Assembly (NCBI GenBank): GCA_018610125.1 | Contig: JAHEOI010000119.1 | Location: forward strand, 1-22,519 | DNA length: 22,519 bases | Direction: 5' to 3' | From: Verrucomicrobiota bacterium | Lineage (GTDB): Bacteria > Verrucomicrobiota > Verrucomicrobiia > Limisphaerales > JAHEOI01 | Shown: piece by piece, positions 1 through 6,936 of the stretch | Position numbering within the stretch: position 1 is the first letter of the stretch | Layout of the letters: each line of letters begins with the position of its first letter | The notes under the pieces: model-generated | What the model was told of the DNA's origin: nothing | Databases searched by the model: none | The model's input: the letters and a program-made list of their open reading frames with translations, nothing else | Program-made: the position numbers and the translations under genes

Positions 1-2
1 AC

Positions 3-146
3 GGCAATTTCGTTCGGAACTTAACGTTGCCGGAGAATACCAACCCCGATAGGATTAGCGCCGAGTTCAATGAGGGGGTGTTGAAGGTCCACGTTCCAAA
101 AGAACAGACCGAAAGCTCCAAGAAGAAAGAGATCCCGCTAAAGTAA
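3..146 (+). CDS. Hsp20/alpha-crystallin small heat-shock protein, C-terminal fragment
   Basis: Only the last 47 codons are in the window; the gene begins upstream. The reading frame starts with GNFVRNLTLPENTNPDRISA and continues with the EFNEGVLKV motif, which matches the final beta strands of the alpha-crystallin domain (F-R-x-LP...A-x-x-x-x-GVL-x-V). A short lysine-rich tail ends in KEIPLK, giving an I-P-L version of the I-x-I/L motif that docks Hsp20 dimers into oligomers. Proteins of this family are ATP-independent cytoplasmic holdases that bind unfolding proteins. The gene is followed by an intrinsic terminator 85 bases after the stop, so it is probably transcribed separately from the nuo cluster. 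The family call is fairly sure from these motifs although only about a third of the protein is seen. Confidence 0.85.
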   Translation, partial: GNFVRNLTLPENTNPDRISAEFNEGVLKVHVPKEQTESSKKKEIPLK

Positions 147-230
147 ACGCTGTTTTTTCCGTTGGTTGAGCCTTTAGGTTGATCGCGCGCAAGCGCCAGT
201 GGCTTCAGCTCAAAGTGGTGAAAACCAAGC

Positions 231-264
231 GACTTGGGGGAAGGTTCCCTCAAGTCTTTTTTTT
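231..264 (+). terminator. Rho-independent terminator after the Hsp20 gene
   Basis: The left arm GACTTGGGGGA and right arm TCCCTCAAGTC pair over 11 positions with one G-U wobble, closed by a small AGGT loop. The stem is followed directly by eight T residues (257-264). This is the classic intrinsic terminator layout for + strand transcription. It lies 85 bases after the Hsp20 stop and about 300 bases before nuoB, so it should separate the two transcription units. Confidence 0.88.
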
Positions 265-478
265 GCCAGGACGGACGGCAGCGGATTGCCTCCCTTACTG
301 CATGTTTCAAAAGAGCGCTTCCGGAGGCGTTAAAGGGAACGGTGCCTCACATAGGAAAAATGCATTGCACCTTTTGTGTGCCTTGCCGATCGTGGCCAAA
401 GGGTGAGGTTGTGATGCCCCTCCCCCGATGCAAACTGGCTCTTTTCTCGGCGCCCTTCGCGTACTTCGCGGGACCGAC
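265..478. other. Spacer between Hsp20 terminator and nuo control region; no gene seen
   Basis: The 419 bases between the Hsp20 stop and nuoB contain the terminator at 231-264 and the palindrome at 479-498. The stretch between those two has only short reading frames in several frames and no recognisable protein. In particular no NuoA-like frame is present. A short direct repeat CTTCGCG occurs at 455-461 and 464-470. I see no convincing RNA gene here. Confidence 0.6.
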
Positions 479-498
479 TTTGTGAAAAAAATCACAAA
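479..498. promoter_or_regulatory. Perfect 20-bp palindrome of Crp type upstream of nuoB
   Basis: The sequence reads TTTGTGA, six A residues, TCACAAA, which is perfectly symmetrical outside the central six bases and contains the exact TGTGA-N6-TCACA core of the Crp-family operator. Its centre lies 77 bases before the nuoB start codon. A second TGTGAT half-site occurs at 530-535 in the same leader. The site is placed where an activator or repressor of the nuo operon would bind. Which Crp/Fnr-family regulator would bind is unknown. I could not identify a good -35/-10 pair between 499 and 545, so the promoter itself is unassigned. Confidence 0.6.
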
Positions 499-565
499 TT
501 AACTTGCCCGAGCTTTGGTGGATTATTAGTGTGATAACGGGCAGATGTAAAAAGGACCGAGGCGT

Positions 566-1093
566 ATGCAAGGAAATACCGCAAATACCAAGACTGAAGT
601 CGGCTACAACACCAAGATCGAGGGGGACGTGATCGTCACCCGGGCCGACGCGGTATTGAACTGGTTTCGGAAGAACTCGCTCTGGCCGATGCCGATGGGA
701 TTGGCGTGCTGTGCGATTGAGCTGATGGCGGCCGGAAACAGCCGATTTGATATTTCGCGGTTCGGCTCGGAGGTGATGCGCTTCTCGCCGCGACAGTCGG
801 ATGTGATGATTGTTGCCGGCACCGTTACCTACAAGATGGCCTTGGCGCTCAAGCGGATTTACGATCAGATGGCGGAGCCGAAATGGGTCATTGCCATGGG
901 GGCTTGTGCCTCGACCGGAGGGATGTATCGGAGTTATGCCGTGCTCCAGGGAGTCGATCGCATTGTGCCGGTCGACATTTATGTGGCGGGGTGCCCGCCT
1001 CGCCCTGAAGCATTGTTGGACGGGTTAATGCGGCTCCAAGATAAGGTTTCGAAAGAGCCGACGATCGAGAACCAGAAACGGGTGGCGGCCTGA
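566..1093 (+). CDS. nuoB: NADH-quinone oxidoreductase subunit B (N2 cluster subunit)
   Basis: This 175-residue protein is the complex I subunit that holds iron-sulfur cluster N2, the last electron carrier before quinone, at the junction of the peripheral and membrane arms. The four expected ligands are visible: the adjacent pair C48-C49 in GLACCAIE, C114 in MGACAS and C143 in AGCPPRP. Length is normal for a short bacterial NuoB. The ATG at 566 is preceded by AAGGA at 552-556, nine bases away. The gene is first in the cluster here; nuoA, which usually precedes it, is missing. nuoC follows after ten bases. Confidence 0.97.
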   Translation: MQGNTANTKTEVGYNTKIEGDVIVTRADAVLNWFRKNSLWPMPMGLACCAIELMAAGNSRFDISRFGSEVMRFSPRQSDVMIVAGTVTYKMALALKRIYDQMAEPKWVIAMGACASTGGMYRSYAVLQGVDRIVPVDIYVAGCPPRPEALLDGLMRLQDKVSKEPTIENQKRVAA

Positions 1094-1103
1094 GGGGTTC
1101 AGC

Positions 1104-1688
1104 ATGGGGGCAATCGACTTAGCCAATAAGCTTCGGCAACGATTCGATGGGCTTGCGGAACCGTCCGAGTTCCGTGGCGAAGTCACGCTGGTCTTAAACG
1201 ACGCCGAGCAGATCGAACCGGTTTGCCGATACGCCAGGGATCAACTGAAGTTCGATTTCCTGGTCGATATAACCAGCGTCGATAACGACGAGGAAACGCC
1301 GCGCTTTACGATTGTTTATCATTTGTATGGGCTGGAGCATCACTGTTTACTTCGGCTCAAAACGAGTGTGGCGGAAGAAGTAAGTGAGCTGCCAACCGTG
1401 TCGGGAATCTGGCGGACGGCAGACTGGCATGAACGGGAAATTTACGACATGATGGGGGTTCGTTTCCGGGATCACCCCGATCTCCGACGAATCATCATGT
1501 GGGAGGGGTATCCCTTTTTTCCGTTGCGGAAGGATTTTCCGTTGGCCGGTAAGCACTCAGAGATTCCTGAGGTTGCGTTTACTGAGCCGGCGCCCATGGA
1601 AGGCGGGCCGTTTGCCACGTCTCCCGGCGAGCAGGATTCAATGTCTGCCGAACCGCGGGTGAAGACCCCGGACGAAGAGGACGAATAA
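1104..1688 (+). CDS. nuoC: NADH-quinone oxidoreductase subunit C (30 kDa subunit)
   Basis: NuoC is a cofactor-free subunit of the connecting module of complex I that packs against NuoD. The 194-residue protein carries the 30 kDa signature at residues 107-146, including DWHEREIYDMMGVRF and HPDLRRIIMWEGYPFFPLRK. The last 45 or so residues form an acidic, proline-rich tail of low complexity ending PDEEDE, a lineage-specific extension. The ATG is ten bases after the nuoB stop, and the TGAGGGG around that stop can serve as ribosome binding site. NuoC and NuoD are separate genes here, not fused as in Escherichia coli. Confidence 0.96.
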   Translation: MGAIDLANKLRQRFDGLAEPSEFRGEVTLVLNDAEQIEPVCRYARDQLKFDFLVDITSVDNDEETPRFTIVYHLYGLEHHCLLRLKTSVAEEVSELPTVSGIWRTADWHEREIYDMMGVRFRDHPDLRRIIMWEGYPFFPLRKDFPLAGKHSEIPEVAFTEPAPMEGGPFATSPGEQDSMSAEPRVKTPDEEDE

Positions 1689-1700
1689 AGGCGGCCAAAC

Positions 1701-1723
1701 AAAGGCGCAAAGGCGCAAAGGCG
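1701..1723 (+). repeat. Three-copy 8-base tandem repeat between nuoC and nuoD
   Basis: The unit AAAGGCGC occurs at 1701-1708 and 1709-1716, with a third copy lacking the last base at 1717-1723. It occupies half of the 44-base nuoC-nuoD spacer, immediately before the annotated nuoD start, where a ribosome binding site would normally be. Confidence 0.85.
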
Positions 1724-1732
1724 AGTTCCCAA

Positions 1733-3001
1733 ATGAGCCGAGTTGAAGAATACGAATATCAAGATGCTGCCGGTCAAGGTCAGCAGGCGGCCTCCGAGGC
1801 GATGAGCACAGCCGAAGAGGAAGAGCTCCAGGGTGAGAAAATGCTCCTCAACATGGGGCCATCCCACCCGGCAACGCATGGAGTGCTTCGACTGATTCTT
1901 GAGCTCGATGGGGAGGTCATTACCAAGGCGACTCCGGACGTGGGTTACCTGCACCGCGGCGATGAGAAGATCGCCGAGAACATGACCTACACCCAATTCA
2001 TTCCGTACACGGATCGCCTCGATTACCTGGCGCCATTGGCGAACAATGTGGCCTACGCGCTGGCTGTGGAAAAGCTCTTGGGTGTCGAGAGAGACCTTCC
2101 GGAGCGTTGCCAATACATCCGTGTGATCTGTTGCGAACTGGCTCGGCTTTCGTCGCATCTGCTCGGTATCGGGGCCATGGCGATGGATGTCGGGGCGATG
2201 ACGGCATTCCTATACACCTTTACCGACCGGGAGAAAATTTATAATCTCATCGAGGCGTTAACAGGAGCCCGATTCACAACCACCTACACTCGAATCGGTG
2301 GCCTCTCTCGGGATATGCCGGAGGGATGGGCCGAGCAGTGCCGGCACTTTCTCACCGAAGTGGTTCACAATATCGATGAGCTCGATCGCTTGTTGACGCG
2401 AAATCGCATTTTTGTGGACCGGACACGGGAGATTGGGACTCTCCCGAAAGAGGTGGCCGTCGATTACGGCCTCACCGGTCCGAATCTGCGCGCGAGTGGC
2501 GTGGAATTCGATTTAAGGAAGGCGCACCCGTATTTGGTTTATGATCGGCTTCGGTTTGATGTGCCGATTGGAACAGTGGGCGATTGCTATGACCGATATT
2601 TGGTCCGTTTGGAGGAAATGAGGCAGAGTGTCGGCCTCATTGAGCAATGCCTTGACCAAATGCCGGGCGGGCCGATTAACCTGGAGGATCACAAGATCAC
2701 GCTCCCGCCAAAAGAACGGGTCCTGACGAGCATGGAGGAATTGATCCACCAGTTCATTAACGTGACCCAGGGTGTGAGAGCCCCGCCGGGAGAAGTCTAT
2801 TTCAGTGCCGAAAATCCAAAGGGTGAGCTCGGCTTTTATATTCATAGCTTGGGTGGCGGAACACCGAACCGGTTGAAGATTCGGGCCCCATCCTTTGTGA
2901 ACCTTAGCTCGCTTCCCTATCTCCTGCAGGGGTGCATGGTAAGCGACGTTGTCGCCATATTGGGATCGCTCGACTTCGTCATGGGGGAATGTGACCGCTA
3001 A
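1733..3001 (+). CDS. nuoD: NADH-quinone oxidoreductase subunit D (49 kDa subunit)
   Basis: NuoD forms, with NuoB, the quinone-binding pocket of complex I and is related to the large subunit of NiFe hydrogenases. The conserved core begins with MLLNMGPSHPATHGVLRL and GYLHRGDEKIAE and ends with the typical terminal DFVMGECDR, so the protein is complete at 422 residues. The His and Tyr region for the quinone head group lies in HPATHG and the downstream TPYTDRLDYL-type segment (here FIPYTDRLDYL). The first 37 residues are an acidic, Q/E-rich extension. The ATG at 1733 has no clear ribosome binding site; an internal ATG at 1802 (residue 24) has GAGG four bases upstream and may be the true start. 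nuoE follows after 44 bases. Confidence 0.96.
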   Translation: MSRVEEYEYQDAAGQGQQAASEAMSTAEEEELQGEKMLLNMGPSHPATHGVLRLILELDGEVITKATPDVGYLHRGDEKIAENMTYTQFIPYTDRLDYLAPLANNVAYALAVEKLLGVERDLPERCQYIRVICCELARLSSHLLGIGAMAMDVGAMTAFLYTFTDREKIYNLIEALTGARFTTTYTRIGGLSRDMPEGWAEQCRHFLTEVVHNIDELDRLLTRNRIFVDRTREIGTLPKEVAVDYGLTGPNLRASGVEFDLRKAHPYLVYDRLRFDVPIGTVGDCYDRYLVRLEEMRQSVGLIEQCLDQMPGGPINLEDHKITLPPKERVLTSMEELIHQFINVTQGVRAPPGEVYFSAENPKGELGFYIHSLGGGTPNRLKIRAPSFVNLSSLPYLLQGCMVSDVVAILGSLDFVMGECDR

Positions 3002-3045
3002 TCGGCGATCCCAGGCTCGTATCACCCGAATGGTAGAACTGCAAA

Positions 3046-3585
3046 ATGCCGGAATCGCATCCAAATTTTGAAGTGCCATCTCAGCTCGAAGCTGAAATCG
3101 ATGAAGTGATCACTCACTATCCGGAGAAGCGAAGCGCTTCTTTGATGGTGTTGCATGCGCTGCAGGACCATTTTGGCTTTCTGTCCAAGGAAGCGATCGA
3201 ATGGGCGGCGCAAAAGCTTGAGCTACAGCCGATTAACCTTTACGAGCTGGTTACCTTTTACCCGATGTTTCATGAAGAGCCGGTCGGCACGTACATCCTC
3301 AAGATTTGCCGAACACTGAGCTGTGCGGTCAATGGAGCTCACCGATTGCACCACCATGTGTGCGAGAGATTGGGGCTTGATCCGAATTCACATGCATCCC
3401 AGACGACCCCGGACGGTCGGATCACGGTGGAGTACGCCGAGTGCCTCGCGAGCTGCGGGACCGCTCCCGTGATGATGTGCAACGCCGCGTTTTACGAAAA
3501 TGTCTCCAACGAGAAGGCCGATGACGTCATTGAGGAGTGCGGCAACAATGGCGACACGGAGACGGAGAATAAGGAAGATGTATAA
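3046..3585 (+). CDS. nuoE: NADH-quinone oxidoreductase subunit E (24 kDa, N1a cluster)
   Basis: NuoE is a thioredoxin-fold subunit of the NADH-dehydrogenase module that holds the [2Fe-2S] cluster N1a close to the FMN of NuoF. Ligands are visible as C88-x4-C93 (KICRTLSCA) and C133-x3-C137 (ECLASCG), and the helical N-terminal part contains the typical ALQDHFGFLS and ELVTFYPMF segments. Length, 179 residues, is normal, with an acidic tail. The stop codon lies inside the second copy of a 13-base tandem duplication. The spacer to nuoF is 170 bases, the largest in the cluster, because it houses an antisense tRNA gene. Confidence 0.96.
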   Translation: MPESHPNFEVPSQLEAEIDEVITHYPEKRSASLMVLHALQDHFGFLSKEAIEWAAQKLELQPINLYELVTFYPMFHEEPVGTYILKICRTLSCAVNGAHRLHHHVCERLGLDPNSHASQTTPDGRITVEYAECLASCGTAPVMMCNAAFYENVSNEKADDVIEECGNNGDTETENKEDV

Positions 3586-3594
3586 GGAAGATGC
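3569..3594 (+). repeat. 13-base tandem duplication across the nuoE stop
   Basis: ATAAGGAAGATG at 3569-3580 is followed by one T and repeated at 3582-3593, giving a 13-base period. The first copy is read through in nuoE as the codons AAT AAG GAA GAT; in the shifted second copy TAA is in frame and ends the gene. This looks like a replication-slippage duplication that set the present C-terminus. Confidence 0.85.
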
Positions 3595-3607
3595 TTTAGG
3601 GGAAAGA

Positions 3608-3681
3608 TGGCTGGCGAACATGGATTCGAACCATGACTAACTGCTCCAGAGGCAGCTGTGCTACCATTACACCATTCGCCA
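3608..3681 (-). tRNA. tRNA-Gln (anticodon CUG), antisense inside the nuo cluster
   Basis: On the minus strand the 74 bases fold into a full cloverleaf. The acceptor stem is TGGCGAA/TTCGCCA (7 bp), the D stem GTGT/GCAC with loop AATGGTA, the anticodon stem GCTGC/GCAGT with loop CTCTGGA, and the T stem CATGG/CCATG with loop TTCGAAT. The anticodon is CTG, reading CAG (Gln). The U1-A72 pair and G73 discriminator agree with glutamine identity, and the CCA end is encoded. It sits between nuoE and nuoF, on the strand opposite to those genes. A good promoter lies 20 bases upstream on the minus strand. No clear terminator is seen on its 3' side, where transcription would enter nuoE antisense. Confidence 0.95.
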
Positions 3682-3700
3682 AGCCCCGACGCACATTCCC

Positions 3701-3728
3701 AATATGAGAATTTTTTCGGGGTAGTCAA
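3701..3728 (-). promoter_or_regulatory. Sigma-70-type promoter for tRNA-Gln
   Basis: Reading the minus strand, TTGACT (3728-3723, five of six bases of the -35 consensus) is followed after 16 bases by CATATT (3706-3701, four of six of the -10 consensus). This would start transcription near 3694, about 13 bases before the mature tRNA. The -10 lies in an imperfect palindrome (ATTC...GAAT), itself inside a wider CCCCGA/TCGGGG pair at 3684-3689 and 3716-3721. The motif also overlaps the leader of nuoF on the other strand. Confidence 0.6.
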
Positions 3729-3755
3729 GCCCCCGGCAACGGAAATCGAAATTGT

Positions 3756-5192
3756 ATGGCGCAGGAATACCGCCTGATATTACAGCACGCAGACGAGCCG
3801 GGCTACACCAATGACATTGAGTGTTACCTTCGTCACGGAGGTTATGAAGGACTCAAAAAGGCCCTGGCGCTCGAACCGAAGACGCTTGAGGATGGCTCGG
3901 TGAAGAGCGGTCCCGAGCAAATCCGTGATGAAGTCAGGACGTCCGGTGTGCGTGGACGAGGCGGTGCGGGCTTTCCCGCAGCCCGAAAGTGGGGCTTCAT
4001 CAACCACAATTCCGGTAAGCCGATCTACCTGATTTGCAACGCGGACGAGTCCGAGCCGGGCACGTTCAAGGACCGCCAGATCATTTACAAGGATCCCCAC
4101 CAGATGCTCGAGGGGACCATTATCGCGTGCTACGCCAATAATGTGCACCTGGCATACATTTACATCCGTGGTGAGTTTCACGAGGGGGCTGAAATTCTTA
4201 ACCGCGCGATTCGCGAGGCGAAGGAGAAAAACTTCATCGGGAAGAACATACAAGGATCCGGTTACGACCTGGAGCTCTACCTGCATCGCGGAGCCGGAGC
4301 CTATATCTGCGGCGAAGAGACCGGCCTGTTGGAATCGCTGGAGGGCAAACGCCCCTATCCGAGGATCAAGCCGCCTTATTTCCCCGCGGCTTACGGCCTT
4401 TACATGTGCCCGACGATCGTCAATAACGTCGAGACGTTGTGCTGCCTCAAGCATGTCATGCTGATGGGCGGGGCGGAGTACGCGAAATTGGGAACACCGA
4501 ATAACACCGGGACACGGATTGTTTGTGTGAGCGGTACCGTGAAGCGGCCCGGTTACTATGAAGTGGAAGTCGGCAAGGTGACGATCCGGGAGCTGATCCA
4601 CGATTTCGCCGGTGGTCTTCCGGAAGGTCGAAGCTTGCAAGCGGTCATACCGGGTGGGTCGTCGGCGAAGGTCTTCCGTGCCGGCGAAAAATTCCAGATC
4701 AAGAAGAAGGCCGGCGATGGGCAAGAGACCGTTGAAATGGATCTCGAGGATCTCCCGTATGACTTTGACACGGTCGTGGAGGCGGGAAGTATGTCAGGCT
4801 CCGGGGCTGTCATGGTCCTCGATGACTCGGTCGATATGATCGAGGCCATCGCCAATATCGCCGAATTTTATGCTCACGAGAGCTGCGGTCAATGCACTCC
4901 TTGTCGCGAAGGCTCGCTCTGGCTCAAGAAGGCGCTCCAGCGCCTGGCGCATGGTCGGGGGAGAAAAGAGGACGCCGATTATATCTTGAGGATTGCGGAC
5001 AATATTCCGAACGGACGGACGATCTGTGCGTTTGGCGAAGCGACAGCCTGGCCGGTGCAGAGCACAGTGCGAAAATTTAGAGAGGTCTTTGAAGCACGAG
5101 GCGCTGAAGATGAGGCGCGGCGCGCCCGGGAGACGGAGGGAGCCGGCGGGGTCGGCAAGGAGATGGACGTCGCGGCGAGCTCTCAACCTTGA
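3756..5192 (+). CDS. nuoF: NADH-quinone oxidoreductase subunit F (NADH/FMN subunit)
   Basis: NuoF is the entry point of complex I: it oxidises NADH with FMN and passes electrons through the [4Fe-4S] cluster N3. The 478-residue protein shows GRGGAGFPAARKW (67-79) and CNADESEPGTFKDR (94-107) of the nucleotide-binding fold, GAGAYICGEETGLLES (179-194), and cluster N3 ligands C377, C380, C383 (ESCGQCTPCREG) and C424 (TICAFGEA). A lysine-rich insertion of about 20 residues lies near 305-335, just after PGGSS. The C-terminus has a low-complexity E/A/G tail. Because of the tRNA gene, nuoF starts 170 bases after nuoE; only a weak GGA precedes its ATG. Confidence 0.97.
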   Translation: MAQEYRLILQHADEPGYTNDIECYLRHGGYEGLKKALALEPKTLEDGSVKSGPEQIRDEVRTSGVRGRGGAGFPAARKWGFINHNSGKPIYLICNADESEPGTFKDRQIIYKDPHQMLEGTIIACYANNVHLAYIYIRGEFHEGAEILNRAIREAKEKNFIGKNIQGSGYDLELYLHRGAGAYICGEETGLLESLEGKRPYPRIKPPYFPAAYGLYMCPTIVNNVETLCCLKHVMLMGGAEYAKLGTPNNTGTRIVCVSGTVKRPGYYEVEVGKVTIRELIHDFAGGLPEGRSLQAVIPGGSSAKVFRAGEKFQIKKKAGDGQETVEMDLEDLPYDFDTVVEAGSMSGSGAVMVLDDSVDMIEAIANIAEFYAHESCGQCTPCREGSLWLKKALQRLAHGRGRKEDADYILRIADNIPNGRTICAFGEATAWPVQSTVRKFREVFEARGAEDEARRARETEGAGGVGKEMDVAASSQP

Positions 5193-5200
5193 TTGGCACT

Positions 5201-6895
5201 ATGACGAATGTGACGGCGGAACGACAAGAAAAGAGCGCGGTGGAAACGGTCTCAGTCTGGATCGACGGGCAGGCTTACGATGTCCCCAAGACCATGCCGC
5301 ATCCGGTAAGTGGTGAGCAGGTGGGAACGACGATGATCCAAGCGTGCCACATGCACGGGATCGACGTGCCTTACTACTGTTACCATCCCAAGCTCCCTGT
5401 GGCCGGGAACTGTCGCATGTGTCTGGTCGAGTTTGGCACACCGGCACTCGGACCCGACCGGCAGCCGCTCTATAACGAAGACGGTAGCCCGCAGATCCGG
5501 AAGTCACCCCGCCCCGTCATTGCGTGTGCCACTCCGATTTCCCCCGGAATGGCGATCTACACGCAAACCCCGGAAGCAAAGCAGATGCGGGAATCGGTCC
5601 TGGAATTCCTCCTCATTAACCACCCGCTCGATTGCCCGATTTGCGATCAGGCCGGCGAATGCAAGCTCCAGGAATACGCTGTCGATTACGGAAAGGCAGA
5701 CAGTCGCTTTGTCGAGCAAAAGGTCCATAAGCCGAAGCAGGTCGATCTCGGGCCTCGCATTATGCTCGATGATGAACGGTGTATCCTCTGCTCTCGCTGC
5801 ATTCGCTTCACAAGGGATATCGCCGGGGATGATGCACTCGGATTCGCCGACCGCGGCAGCTACAGCATCCTGACCAACTATCCCGGGAAACCGTTTGATA
5901 ACAATTACACGTTGAACACGGCCGATATCTGTCCCGTGGGGGCACTGACCTCCAAGGATTTCCGGTTCCAGATGCGTGTCTGGTTCCTGAAGGAGACCAA
6001 GAGCGTTTGCACAAGCTGCGGTACCGGCTGCAATATCATGATCGGGTCCCGCAATGATCGCATTTACCGGTATACCCCGCGTGAAAATGACGCCGTCAAC
6101 TCCTGCTGGATGTGCGATTATGGCCGATTGAATTACAAATGGATTAATCGGGAGGATCGACTCAGGGAAGTGCAGCAACGGCGAGACGGCGCGCCCGCCA
6201 AAACGAATTGGTCAGTGGCACTGAAGGAGGTGGCCGAACGAATCGAGTCGTCTCCGTCCGGCAGCATCGGGGTCGTTGCTTCGGCCCGGCTCACCAATGA
6301 AGAGCTGTACTTGGTGCGGCGGTTGGTACAAGACAAAGACGCGATCACCGATTCAGTCCCGCGCATGGGCGAAGCCGACCACCTGCTCGTTGATGCGGAC
6401 AAGAATCCGAATACAAACGGGGCTCACGCTACCGGGATTGCCGCAAAAAAGGTGGGAGCCGACATCGCGACGATCGCGGATAGGATCCGTCAGGGGAAAA
6501 TCAAAACGTTGTTGGTTTTTGGGGAGGATGTTACCAAGCATGGCATCGAGGCCGATCTGCTCAAGGAGCTCGACACCTTGGTGGTGAGTGACATCTTGCC
6601 GAATGCCACCACGGAGCGGGCGGACTATCTCTTGCCGGGATGTGCCCACGCCGAGAAGCGCGGGACATTCACGAACGCGAAAGGCCGTGTCCAGAAATTT
6701 ATGAAGGCGATCGAAGGTCCGGGCGATGCGCGCCCGGAATGGGAATTCTTGCACGAACTGGTGCAGCGAAAGACCCACGACGGCGGCAGTGCCAACCTCC
6801 CGGCCCTGTTTAACGAAATGGCGGAGCAAGTCCCGGCGTTTCACGGGTTGAGCTGGGGCGAGCTCAAGGATACGGGGGCGCAAGCGTCGTTGTAG
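5201..6895 (+). CDS. nuoG: NADH-quinone oxidoreductase subunit G, short form with N7 ligands
   Basis: NuoG carries the electron wire from NuoF towards NuoI. Numbered from the ATG at 5201, the 564-residue protein shows the N1b [2Fe-2S] ligands C60, C71, C74 and C109, the N5 set H141, C145, C148, C154 (HPLDCPICDQAGEC), and the N4 set C194, C197, C200, C244. It also has the CxxCxxxC-x27-C set of the off-pathway cluster N7 (C270, C273, C277, C305), found in only some bacteria. The molybdopterin-oxidoreductase-like C-terminal region is much shorter than in the roughly 800-900 residue forms, and no catalytic use is expected. An alternative TTG start at 5189 overlaps the nuoF stop; neither start has a clear ribosome binding site. 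Confidence 0.95.
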   Translation: MTNVTAERQEKSAVETVSVWIDGQAYDVPKTMPHPVSGEQVGTTMIQACHMHGIDVPYYCYHPKLPVAGNCRMCLVEFGTPALGPDRQPLYNEDGSPQIRKSPRPVIACATPISPGMAIYTQTPEAKQMRESVLEFLLINHPLDCPICDQAGECKLQEYAVDYGKADSRFVEQKVHKPKQVDLGPRIMLDDERCILCSRCIRFTRDIAGDDALGFADRGSYSILTNYPGKPFDNNYTLNTADICPVGALTSKDFRFQMRVWFLKETKSVCTSCGTGCNIMIGSRNDRIYRYTPRENDAVNSCWMCDYGRLNYKWINREDRLREVQQRRDGAPAKTNWSVALKEVAERIESSPSGSIGVVASARLTNEELYLVRRLVQDKDAITDSVPRMGEADHLLVDADKNPNTNGAHATGIAAKKVGADIATIADRIRQGKIKTLLVFGEDVTKHGIEADLLKELDTLVVSDILPNATTERADYLLPGCAHAEKRGTFTNAKGRVQKFMKAIEGPGDARPEWEFLHELVQRKTHDGGSANLPALFNEMAEQVPAFHGLSWGELKDTGAQASL

Positions 6896-6936
6896 CGGTC
6901 CGATTGTAAGCAACGGTTCCATTTGGATAACTGCTA

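Noticed and set aside
265..478. Possible degraded nuoA or small RNA before nuoB
   Set aside because: No frame shows the NuoA helices or its conserved acidic motifs, and no stable RNA fold or conserved RNA motif was recognised.
1472..2158. 228-codon minus-strand frame across nuoC and nuoD
   Set aside because: It lies wholly opposite two well-supported genes and its sequence has no recognisable motif; a shadow of their codon bias.
3780..4724. 314-codon minus-strand frame opposite nuoF
   Set aside because: A long antisense frame caused by GC-rich codon usage of nuoF; no ribosome binding site or domain seen.
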